A DNA stretch of 28,558 nucleotides from NCBI GenBank assembly GCA_032718475.1, contig JAUCBJ010008824.1, positions 1 through 28,558 of the forward strand, written 5' to 3'. The stretch comes from Nemertoderma westbladi. Lineage: Eukaryota; Xenacoelomorpha; Nemertodermatida; Nemertodermatidae. The notes beneath the pieces are model-generated. The model saw only the letters and a list, made by a program, of their open reading frames with translations. It made no database searches and was not told the origin of the DNA. Position 1 is the stretch's first letter. Every line of letters starts with the position of its first letter. Positions 1 through 8,223 of this stretch are shown here, in pieces. Made by a program: the position numbers and the translations under genes.

Positions 1-1
1 G

Positions 2-61
2 AAAATGACTCTTGCTAGCTTTAAAAAACTGCGTAAACGCCGTCCGCGCAAGAAAGACTAA
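2..61 (+). CDS. possible C-terminal end of an upstream gene (partial)
   Basis: The frame beginning at base 2 is open to a TAA at 59-61 and encodes 19 residues ending in a strongly basic tail, FKKLRKRRPRKKD. The codons after base 29 are GC-richer than the AT-rich DNA that follows, and the tract after the stop looks like an AT-rich 3' untranslated region. A lysine/arginine tail of this kind is common in nuclear or DNA-binding proteins, including transposases, but no domain is visible. The gene would extend left of the window. With only 19 codons this could be chance, so it is a weak call. Confidence 0.25.
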   Translation, partial: KMTLASFKKLRKRRPRKKD

Positions 62-1410
62 CTGTTTAGAGTATTTTTATATTTTAGAAACTGTGATTTT
101 GTATATTTTATAGACTTAAATCCCATTTTCTGGGAGCGGTGTAAAAGCTTTTGTGGGATAACTGATTCGTTTGCCTTGTTGGCCAGTTCCCCCCCGGTCG
201 CTAGAATACTCTCAAGGGGATCTATAGCTAAAATAGTGCAAGCTACCAGCTTATTGGCTGATTTGCTGTACGCAGGTATCTGGGCTCTGTTTAATCGGCC
301 AACCAGCCTAGGAAGGTTGCGTCATAGCCTTGTTTTTGTATCTCCCAATAGAATTTGAGTTAGCCTTGATTTTGACCTATCACAGAGCTACTGAACTGAA
401 ATTTTCCTATCTCACTGCTCTTTCTCTGTGTTGAACGGGAGCTTCGTGGAATAAGGGTAGTTGGTATCCTCGTATAGAGTAGTAGTCACGAGTTTTTCAA
501 AGCCACGAAAGAACGGCTTTGTAGTGTTTTGTGCTTTCTGCTTTTTAGCTCAACACTAGTAGGTTTAATTATAAGGACATATATCCTTTAACGCATTTAC
601 CACACACCACACACGGCTTTTAATAACTGACGTATAACTGCTGAAACTGCTAAAATTACCTGCTCAATCGATACTGTATACTGCTATTTGTTTGTCGGTT
701 ATTCATTATATTTGTTGATGAATTATTATATTGGAATAACGAGAAATAACCCCGAAAACCCAATATTCTTGATATACCGAAGGTAAGAGAGAAAGGTTAC
801 CAATAACGATTGTGACTTATGTTAAAGTGGTTTGAAGTGAATCTAATGTTATTTGATAGACCCTACATGAGTCAGTCTGTGTTCCTTTTATATGTGACTA
901 AAATCAGTGAAGATTGGCAGATTAGTGTGCAGTATTGTGCAGCATTGTGTATGAGTGAGTCTGTTAAAGAAGCATTTCCTAAAGAATGCGCCATATATGT
1001 GAATTATAATTAAGCCATATCGTTGTGAGTAGTTTAAGTCATAACTCTGTTTATATAAATAAAGCGCCACGTCCTAAAGGAACTGTTAATATTCCCTACG
1101 GTGAATAATATTGTCAGAGATTATATAATACTGTCAGTCGAATAATACATTAGGCTTACATAGCAATAAAATTAAGCCGTCGAACCCAATCTCCCGGGAA
1201 TATCCAGTGGGTGAATGATCGCGCACAGATTGGTTTCGACTAGTGTAGTGAATCAAATACTTGTCATAAGCTAAAAAGCGATTTAATATCTAGAAGACAT
1301 CTTAATTTGGCGGGTTAAACTGCCAAAGGTCTGAAAGCGCGAACATACAGTGTAGGAAGAAATTTTAAAAAAAAAATCTTTGTTTAGATGAAAGGTCGGC
1401 TTGAAAGTAA
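62..1410. other. non-coding stretch, no gene recognised
   Basis: The six frames are broken by frequent stops. The few short open stretches (for example 819-1013) have no recognisable motif, low complexity or start context to support them. No tRNA, snRNA or transposon terminus could be recognised. The composition is AT-rich, like other intergenic parts of the window. Confidence 0.6.
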
Positions 1411-2116
1411 GGTACTTTGCCATTGAAAGCACTGACTGCCTGATACTTCCAATGGAAAGCACTGACTGCCTGATACTTCCAATGGAAAGCACTGACTGCC
1501 CGATATTTCCAATGGAAAGCACTGACTGTCCGATACTTCCAATGGAAAGCACTGACTGCCCGATACTTCCAATGGAAAGCACTGACTGCCCGATACTTCC
1601 AATGGAAAGCACTGACTGCCCGATATTTCCAATGGAAAGCAATGACTGCCTGATACTTCCAATGGAAAGCACTGGCTGCCCGATACTTCCAATGGAAAAC
1701 ACTGACTGCCCGATACTTCCAATGGAAAGCACTGACTGCCCAATGCTTTCAATGGAAAGCACTGACTGCCCGATACTTCCAATGGAAAGCACTGACTGCC
1801 TGATACTTCCAATGCAAAGCACTGACTGCCAGATACTTCCAATGGAAAACACTGACTGCCCGATGCTTTCAATGCAAAGCACTGACTGCCAGATACTTCC
1901 AATGAAAAACACTGACTGCCCGATGCTTTCAATAGAAAGCACTGACTGTCCGATACTTCCAATGGAAACCAGTGACTGCCCGATACTTCCAATGGAAAGC
2001 ACTGACTGCCCGATACTTCCAATGGAAAGCACTGACTGTCCGATACTTCCAATAGAAAGCACTGACTCCCCGATACTTCCAATGGAAAGAACTGACTGCC
2101 CGATGCTTTCAATGGC
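1411..2116. repeat. 30-bp minisatellite, about 23 units
   Basis: The unit is CGATACTTCCAATGGAAAGC followed by ACTGACTGCC. Twenty-two units from 1441 to 2100 keep an exact 30-bp register without a single indel, with degenerate partial units at both edges (1411-1440 and after 2100). Recurrent variants are C/T or C/A at the first unit base, CTTCC to TTTCC, GATGCTTTC for GATACTTCC, and GGAAAAC for GGAAAGC. Because 30 is a multiple of three and the unit lacks stops in several frames, long reading frames appear on both strands, for example 10-residue repeats ESTDCPILPM (plus) and SIGSIGQSVL (minus). Many variants change amino acids in each of these frames (Pro/Leu on plus; Gly/Arg/Trp on minus), so I do not call a gene. 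Each unit contains a short TTCC-AAT-GGAA hairpin. Confidence 0.95.
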
Positions 2117-2339
2117 AATTTCCCTACTTCCTAAACCATCAATGATTATTGATACATGCATTATTTTTTATATTTTTTCAACTTTTTTATATTTCATTGA
2201 TCCTTCCAAGCTTGATACCTACTGAGCCGCCCCCGTAAGGCCCAGTCTGTGCATGATCAGATCATAATATCATCAGATCATAAGCATAAGATCATGATAC
2301 TTTGACCTATTATGCTTTGACAGCCTTATGGAAAGAATG
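2117..2339. other. short AT-rich spacer with GATCAT-type repeats
   Basis: Between the minisatellite and the SINE candidate lies low-complexity DNA. Around 2256-2298 the motif ATCAGATCATA and near-palindromic variants of GATCATGATC recur. No coding potential is seen. Confidence 0.5.
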
Positions 2340-2690
2340 GGTAATGTCTCAGCCCATTACTTTTTTGAGGCACCTCTTATCCTGAAATAAAGTAAAAGTT
2401 ATCTTCGTTATTTAGGCCAGGGATTACGTACAAATTCTCACAGGACTTATTTCCTGTGCGGTCCCCACAGAACTATACTCCCCAGTAGAAACTGGTACTC
2501 ATTTAACATTTAACTACCATTTACGGATACAAGGCAAAGATACGCTCTGGCTAGTCCCTTTAAAGCAATCATGCCAAATCCATAACTACCCATGCAGGGA
2601 TCGAACCCATGACCTCCGGAGAGACAAGAATTCAAATCAACGGATTTAAAAAAATTACGCCAAAACTTGAAGGACACTGCCTAGTAGATC
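2340..2690 (-). mobile_element. candidate degenerate tRNA-derived SINE
   Basis: Read on the minus strand, 2597-2608 gives GGGTTCGATCCC, which matches the RNA polymerase III B box and tRNA T-arm (GGTTCRANNCC), followed by TGCATGG as an acceptor-like segment. About 50 bases upstream on that strand is TGGCGTAATT, a weak A-box match. The region then continues toward lower coordinates for about 250 bases with no reading frame, as expected for the body of a SINE. The D-arm and anticodon arm do not fold cleanly, so this is not a functional tRNA. The ends are approximate; no target-site duplication or tail could be fixed by eye. Confidence 0.4.
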
Positions 2691-3008
2691 TCTAGACTCT
2701 AGCGGCGGATATTCTCGCGAAAAGTCATGGGCAATTTTATCGATAAGTCGACATAGCTTATATAGATTATATATAAATAGACAGCAACCAATGAAAATTA
2801 AGCCACAGAATGGCCACAGCGGGAAATTTAAAACTCTGCATTTATGACTCTGTAGTACAACACTGCAGACCGTAGTTGTGTTACTGCACGTACTGTGTTA
2901 GGAGTACAGTTCAGTTTACGCAGTTTGGTACCGTATTGGTCATGTTATTTATTAGTATGGGAAGTTCTGAAATTAGTGAAAAATAGTTAACATCATAATT
3001 AATTTTTT

Positions 3009-3050
3009 AGCACACCCCCAAGCCAAGGCTTGGCTGCTTGGCGGTGTGCT
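3009..3050. repeat. 42-nt hairpin-forming palindrome
   Basis: Arms AGCACACC (3009-3016) and GGTGTGCT (3043-3050) pair perfectly. After a C-C mismatch the inner CCAAG/CTTGG pair, followed by a 3-nt bulge and a second CCAA/TTGG stem around a GGC loop. The folded structure is about 17 bp. It does not match the histone 3' hairpin and is too short for a typical microRNA precursor. It may be a relic of a foldback or MITE terminus. Confidence 0.6.
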
Positions 3051-3572
3051 TGAGTCTCAGAGTACCGGTACCCATATTCCATACATGCGCTGCCCTGCCC
3101 TACCGTCTACCGGTAGTCCTTTTTTTTATTTTATACTGACCATTGACCTGATTACTACATTACCGCTACTATATTACCGCTGGGACCGTCTGGCCGTTGT
3201 TCATCTTCATGTTAAACTCAAGACAAGATGTAGATAGGCCTACTAGATAATGTCACTGATTAAATTTGAAATGACCTCTACTGCTCTACAAGTTGTGCTG
3301 GATGATTTGGCCATCATTGAATAAGTTGGTTATACACGAGCGATGTTGGATGCAAGCTCGACGCTGACAATGTGATACGATGTAAATTACCTCTATCGCA
3401 TAGGTATAGTTGATAAGGGCCGCGCTAGTGTATATTAATATTAATAGGCTGATAGGCATATAGGATTGCGGTATTGTTTTAAAAGAAACTTAATACTTAA
3501 TAGTACTTTTAATCTCTTATTTCTGCATTCGTACAATACTTTAATATAAATATTAATGTAATTAATATAAAC

Positions 3573-3588
3573 TTATTATTTCTACCAG
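3573..3588 (+). other. possible 3' splice acceptor in the 5' leader
   Basis: A pyrimidine-biased tract, TTATTATTTCTACCAG, ends two bases before the helicase start codon and is preceded by A-rich sequence that could hold a branch point. The helicase frame has no in-frame ATG between the stop at 3510-3512 and 3591. A 5'-UTR intron ending here would fit, but only transcript data could show it. Confidence 0.3.
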
Positions 3589-3590
3589 TA

Positions 3591-5702
3591 ATGGAAATAA
3601 GCGCCGCTCAACAGGAACGTATCCAGCGAAACCGTGAGGCAGCCTTGGCCAAACGATTGGAGAAAAACCGAGATAATGGTTCACAAGGAGGCTTATGTCT
3701 GAGTCCACTTCCTCCGTCGACTAGCAGTAATCTCACATCAAACTTTAAACCTCAAAGTTTCTACCATTCTCCTGCACCGGTAGCTCCTCTAGGCCTAGCG
3801 AATAATTCAAGATGGCCACAACCCGCGACCAGTGGTGTATTCGCCCATCGTAACGCGAACCTAAGTCGCTCGATTGGACTATTTAACTCCCCACGCCCCG
3901 TTGGAGTAGGCCTAGTCCAAAAACAACCACATCCATCCGCGGTCGTCGTTAAAGGTTGTTGCAGTCTGGAGTCACGCGCACGATTCATGGTGTTGGTTTC
4001 CTACAATAAGGAACTTATCGATTTGTTTAAAACAATGAAGACTCGAGTTTACAACCCAGAAACAAAGAATTGGTCTTTCGATCTCTCGGAATACAATTCG
4101 CTGATGACGAAAATTCAACCAATGAAACCGGGTGTCATCGTCACTCCATTATCTAAGGTGGTCTTACGTATTTTTAACGATCAACTTAGAGGTAAAAATT
4201 GTTCTACTGATTTAAAAAAGCCTCCTGATGCTAATTTGGACGCGGTAGACCAAACATTAGTAACTCGATTAATGCCGTTCCAGAGACAGGCTATTAACTT
4301 CGCAGTAGCCAATGGGGGCCGTTGTCTGCTGGCCGATGAAATGGGATTGGGTAAAACATTCCAGGCCCTTGGAGTGGCGGGTTATTACCGCTCTGATTGG
4401 CCCTTGTTGATTGTGTGCCCATCTACACTGAGGGACACATGGGCACAAACGATTGGTCGATTAATGCCATCTGTTGCCAACTTACAAGTTCTTTATACCG
4501 GCAAAGATCCCATTAATAAGAAATCTGAAGTAATCATCCTTAGCTATGAGCTGTTAACGCAATTAAAATCCGAGTTAAAATTTTGTAATTTTATTATTTT
4601 CGACGAAGCTCATCAATTGAAAAGCTCTAAAGCCGAACGTACCAAAGCGGCTACACCGCTGTGTAAGTCGGCCAGACGTGTCCTTCTGCTGACTGGCACC
4701 CCTGCACTATCCCGCCCAAAGGAACTTTACTCCCTAATTAATTGCATAAACTCAAAACTATTTGCGAATCTCCATGAATTCGGGGAGCGATATTGCGACG
4801 CTAAACTGGAACAGTGGGGTTGGAATTACGAGGGTTGCAGCAACATGCAGGAACTCAAGTTAATCCTCGATCATAATTTAATGATTCGACGCGTTAAAGA
4901 GAATATATTAACGGAATTACCTATGAAAGGTCGACATACGATAGTGGTCGACACTGGTGATCTGGATCTAACCGATAGTTTAACCGACGCGGAGAAATTC
5001 CTTAACAAGTCGTCGCTCCATGGTGCCGAGAAACGGGGAGCTTTGTTGTCGTTCTTTGCGGAGACTGCAGTGGCAAAATTGGACGCGGTAGAAAAGTGTA
5101 TCAGAGATAAACTCTCCTTGGAAGACAAGATTATAGTGTTCGCCCATCACAAAGCGATGCTGGATCATCTGAATAAAGAGTTATCAAGAGATTTTTCGCT
5201 GATACGGATAGACGGAAACACCCCGCCGTCTAAGAGACAGACTTTAGTGGATTCCTTCCAGCAGGTCGACTCTATTAGACTCGCTCTGCTCTCGATAACA
5301 GCTGCGTGCACCGGTATAACGCTGACGGCCGCCGCCACTGTTATATTCGCCGAGTTATTCTGGAATCCCGGGGTACTGATCCAGGCAGAAGACAGAGTGC
5401 ATCGAATCGGACAGTTACGGGACGTCAACGTCTATTACGTTGTCGCTTCAGGGACTGCGGACGACCATATATGGCCTTTATTGAAACATAAACTCAACGT
5501 TCTTGGGAAAGTCGGGTTGAATAAAGAAGATTTCTCGACGGCGGAAACTCGTCGATCTAGGGACAACGATGAGTTCGATTCGTGCGACGATCATCTGCAG
5601 TGGGTCTCGTTGCTTCCTACAGACCCATGGGATGACGGAATGGACTGGTCAGCATTCATACAAGACTCGGAACCCGACAGAAAGAAACCGAAATTTCATT
5701 AA
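3591..5702 (+). CDS. SMARCAL1: SMARCAL1/HARP-family annealing helicase (SNF2 ATPase), 703 aa
   Basis: This is a DNA-dependent ATPase of the family that rewinds RPA-coated single strands and remodels stalled replication forks in the nucleus. The N-terminus (residues 6-25, QQERIQRNREAALAKRLEKN) matches the RPA-binding helix at the start of animal SMARCAL1 proteins, which also supports this start codon. Residues 30-118 are Ser/Pro/Asn-rich and probably disordered. A single HARP domain lies at about 119-195 (KGCCSLESRARF, then NWSFDLSEYNSLM); vertebrate proteins have two. The ATPase core follows: Walker A LADEMGLGKT 247-256, DEAH 338-341, motif III LLTGTP 366-371, motif V LSITAACTGITLTAA 567-581, and motif VI QAEDRVHRIGQ 598-608. 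The segment FAELFWNPGVLIQAEDRVHR (586-605) is diagnostic of SMARCAL1 rather than ZRANB3. A basic RKKPK (697-701) may help nuclear import. All motifs are intact and no intron interrupts the coding region, which is unusual for animal SMARCAL1 genes. It may be a retrogene or an intron-poor gene. Neighbours offer no functional link. Confidence 0.93.
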   Translation: MEISAAQQERIQRNREAALAKRLEKNRDNGSQGGLCLSPLPPSTSSNLTSNFKPQSFYHSPAPVAPLGLANNSRWPQPATSGVFAHRNANLSRSIGLFNSPRPVGVGLVQKQPHPSAVVVKGCCSLESRARFMVLVSYNKELIDLFKTMKTRVYNPETKNWSFDLSEYNSLMTKIQPMKPGVIVTPLSKVVLRIFNDQLRGKNCSTDLKKPPDANLDAVDQTLVTRLMPFQRQAINFAVANGGRCLLADEMGLGKTFQALGVAGYYRSDWPLLIVCPSTLRDTWAQTIGRLMPSVANLQVLYTGKDPINKKSEVIILSYELLTQLKSELKFCNFIIFDEAHQLKSSKAERTKAATPLCKSARRVLLLTGTPALSRPKELYSLINCINSKLFANLHEFGERYCDAKLEQWGWNYEGCSNMQELKLILDHNLMIRRVKENILTELPMKGRHTIVVDTGDLDLTDSLTDAEKFLNKSSLHGAEKRGALLSFFAETAVAKLDAVEKCIRDKLSLEDKIIVFAHHKAMLDHLNKELSRDFSLIRIDGNTPPSKRQTLVDSFQQVDSIRLALLSITAACTGITLTAAATVIFAELFWNPGVLIQAEDRVHRIGQLRDVNVYYVVASGTADDHIWPLLKHKLNVLGKVGLNKEDFSTAETRRSRDNDEFDSCDDHLQWVSLLPTDPWDDGMDWSAFIQDSEPDRKKPKFH

Positions 5703-5738
5703 ATATTTTATTTTTACTGATTTTTCTTATATTAATTA

Positions 5739-5744
5739 ATTAAA
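5739..5744 (+). terminator. candidate polyadenylation signal ATTAAA
   Basis: ATTAAA occurs 37 bases after the helicase stop codon, in AT-rich sequence. It is the commonest variant of AATAAA in animals, but this tract is a TTAATTAA repeat, so chance is likely. No AATAAA is seen close behind the stop. Confidence 0.25.
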
Positions 5745-5970
5745 AGAGAGTATGGTTCATCCATACAGGTACACGCCGCCGTAATATATCTACCATGACC
5801 GACCCTAACCCTAAGTCGTAATCTAAGAAATTTAGCTTCAATTTTATCGATTATATAATTATATGAAGTGGGTTAGTGGGTTACAATGAACATACGGTCC
5901 TCACAAAAAAAGTTATCTCAACCTTAGCGGTATCTTACTGAACCTAATATGGGACTTTGACATTAACCCT

Positions 5971-6222
5971 TGAACTGGAGAAAACTCATGAGTTTTGGGA
6001 CGGCCAATTCCACTTGGTGGGACTATTTTTAATGGATGTGTCTGACTTGGGGATAACTCATTGGAGTTCTTGCAAGTCTATTCGGCCTCTGGGTGGATCT
6101 TTTTTAAGAAGAATTAGTTGACTTGGTGAAAACTCATATATGATTATGAGTTTATGAGCCATCGTCTGGACTTGGTAGAGATTATATTTTTCTGCTATTC
6201 CTCCTTGGTGAGAGTTTTTCTT
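5971..6222 (+). repeat. cluster of degenerate repeats around a TGACTTGGTGAAAACTCAT core
   Basis: Five diverged copies of a TG(G)ACTTGGNGAAAACTCAT-type core start near 5971, 6043, 6119, 6168 and 6210, spaced about 50-76 bases. Each copy tends to be followed by a partial inverted GAGTT, so the cores are small palindromes. Copies of the same core occur in the opposite orientation at 6826-6945, suggesting the decayed arms of a foldback transposon. No coding frame is supported. Confidence 0.55.
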
Positions 6223-6825
6223 ATATTTATAAAGTTTAAAAAAAATTATGTAAATTCCAGAATTGAATGTAAAATTAAATTATATGCAAATCCAGAAATT
6301 TCTTAGATTTTTTAAATAATAATAATGTGATGAATGTAAATTATACATAATATAATGTATCTTTGACGCTTAATAGATCCGATAAAAATAGATCAAATAA
6401 CTCCTTGTCACTAGTTTCAGAAGTCCGAAATTAAGATATTTTGCCATCGTGTATTGAGTTTTGCACTCGTTGGGATTTTAGCAATAGCTTCGCTCGAACT
6501 TTAAACCTGCCAAATCTTCCAGTCCGGGAGCACAATTGTATTTCTGTGCATTTAAAATGTTGACAAAAACTGGATCGTAACAGTCTTTTTTTTTATCGAT
6601 TAATATTAATTATTTTAAAATAACTCCGGCGAATTAGTTAAACATTAATTATCGATGGACTGCGTGATTTTCAACTTCAGAGGCCGTTATATATTTCATC
6701 TGAAAGAGGAGAAAATGACACGACTTACAGTTTGTTTCTGTGACTTATAACAATGAAACGGCCATTAGTTTAAATTTTCCCAATTTTCCCACGCTTTACT
6801 TAGTTGAAACCAAGTCAGAACGGTT
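6223..6825. other. AT-rich non-coding spacer between inverted repeat clusters
   Basis: This stretch is AT-rich, with several A/T homopolymers and no recognisable gene, RNA or transposon end. If the flanking clusters are arms of one foldback element, this is its interior, which carries no transposase remnant I can see. Confidence 0.5.
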
Positions 6826-6945
6826 TTACTGTAACTCCTATATGAGTTTTCACCAAGTCAGAATAGATTTCATCAATAATTCCCACCAACAAGTACAACT
6901 GACAATCGCAGAACTCATATTTGAGTTTTCACCAAAGTGGAGATG
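6826..6945 (-). repeat. inverted copies of the 5971-6222 repeat core
   Basis: On the plus strand ATATGAGTTTTCACCAAGTC (6840-6859) is the exact reverse complement of sequence at about 6119-6138. A second copy, ATTTGAGTTTTCACCAAAGT, begins near 6918, and a diverged one, GAAACCAAGTCAGAA, near 6806-6820. With the left cluster they form an inverted pair about 720 bases apart. Short open frames over this region are not supported. Confidence 0.6.
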
Positions 6946-7792
6946 GCGTTTTATTATACCTATGTCGTTACTTTGTTCGCATAATCATAAATGGGTTGGT
7001 TCTTCCTTTGATTGAACCTTTTTATTATATTTATATGAAGCCTTGGTATATAACGCTTGGTGAAGATACAGTGTTGGAAGTTCCACCGCCAGCGCTATCT
7101 ACAACATTATAACTTCATACAATGCATTTTATTGGATAAGAAAATGTGTTGCATAGAAACGGTACCAAACAGCCAAACCTACAGCTGTGTTGGAAATAGA
7201 CATTCAGATGTGAACCTACAGCTACCGGTAACGCCATCACATTCATTGAACAATAATTTACAGTAGGCCTAACAACTGTATTATAACCACGGCTTACTTG
7301 ACTTTAGGATTAATTCTCGGCAAGGACTGCCTAGAATTGATACTTACTTTTAAATTATGCGCTGTTATCGGTACCGTAGTAGGCCTAGCTACTAGTTATT
7401 GGTATTGATTGACGTCATAGGAGTTTAGAAACGGCTGTTTCACTCGAATGTCGGTCGACCACTACTGGTAATGGTACCGGTACCGGTACTAAACTACTAC
7501 AAATAGAAGGCGGTTTCCTCACACAATGAATAAAAACAATAAAGTAAGTAGGCTGCTATGTACAATAATATCAACATTATTGTGTTGTACGTGTGATTCA
7601 ATCCTAATTTTTCTCAATGTTATTTTGTTGTACCTGTGTTTCAATTCTAATTTTTCCCAAGATTACCTGTTTTAGTTATAATATTTGTGCAACTGCTATA
7701 GGAGAATAACTAACAGTAGGATTAGGATTACAGTAGGTAGTTTAACTTACTGACTCAAAAAATTGTTCCAATACAAATTATTGCTATTGTAA
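6946..7792. other. non-coding stretch rich in short palindromes
   Basis: No gene is recognised. The stretch contains two TAGGCCTA palindromes (7264-7271 and 7380-7387), a tight cluster of overlapping ACCGGT sites near 7478-7492, and one perfect TGACGTCA (CRE-like) at 7410-7417. Small open frames between 6921 and 7266 overlap one another and lack any conserved motif. Confidence 0.5.
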
Positions 7793-8223
7793 TCTGTAAT
7801 ACAATAAATTGTCAACGATGTGTGTATCTATGTTTGTTTGTCGTAGCTGTATCTCCACCTAAACGCTCCGGTGGTTTATATGTGTATCGGCCATGGAATA
7901 GGAAAGTTGCGCGTTAATGAATTAATTAATTCTCGAGATAATTAAGAATATGTAAGATCTCTCTCGAACACACCCAGAATCAATGTGTGTAATGAACATG
8001 GAGAGACGAATAGATCGATTACATTAATTAATAGGTCAAACACCATCTTTGTTTACCCATATACCCAGGTTATGGTGTTTCAATATTATAGAGTTAAGAT
8101 ACAAGTCAAATACATGTTCTTAGATTTTACATTCTATGTGGTCTGACTCAAACTTTGAGGAAAGGTCGCTTGGAATTTTCTAGGAGGGTGAGCCTGAGCG
8201 CGTAAGCGCGTCTGGGTTGCTAG
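7793..8223 (+). mobile_element. non-autonomous Helitron-like element
   Basis: The proposed 5' end is A|TC (7792|7793), followed by an AT-rich lead and GTATCTATGTTTGTTTGTCG, a T/G-rich head commonly seen at Helitron 5' ends. The proposed 3' end is CTAG|T (8220-8223|8224), preceded by a hairpin with arms TGAGCGC / GCGCGTCT around a GTAA loop (about 8194-8212). A 5' TC, a subterminal hairpin, a CTRR end, insertion between A and T, and no inverted repeats or target duplication are the Helitron hallmarks. The 431-bp element has no Rep/helicase frame and would need an autonomous partner. Confidence 0.6.

Larger units (their letters stand above)
2691..3590. other. non-coding region upstream of the helicase gene
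   Basis: No coding frame is recognised. A TATA-like TATATAAATAG lies at 2770-2780 on the plus strand, followed by CCAAT at 2788, but no coding sequence follows at promoter distance. A strong hairpin (3009-3050), several ACCGGT palindromes and one TAGGCCTA (3235-3242) are the only other structure. The promoter of the helicase gene presumably lies here but cannot be fixed. Confidence 0.5.

Noticed and set aside
1176-1200. Second tRNA-like T-arm (GGGTTCGACGGC on the minus strand)
   Set aside because: It lacks the conserved CC of the B box and has no A box or cloverleaf around it.
1283-2161. Long minus-strand reading frames (up to 292 codons) over the 30-bp minisatellite
   Set aside because: They arise because the unit length is a multiple of three and lacks stops. 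Overlapping long frames exist on both strands, and the substitutions are freely non-synonymous (Gly/Arg/Trp changes).
1401-2225. Plus-strand repeat protein of about 274 codons, ESTDCPILPM-type
   Set aside because: It would start at TTG, not ATG, and substitutions such as Pro/Leu and Thr/Asn show no protein-level constraint.
2597-2608. Functional tRNA gene on the minus strand
   Set aside because: Only the T-arm/B box is good. The acceptor, D and anticodon arms do not fold, so it is listed as a SINE candidate instead.
5803-5814. Telomeric repeat CCCTAACCCTAA
   Set aside because: Only two copies in otherwise ordinary sequence; short chance match or relic, with no sign of a telomere or fusion.
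6740-7266. Three overlapping small frames (63-91 codons)
   Set aside because: They overlap each other in different frames, run across repeat cores, and show no conserved motif.
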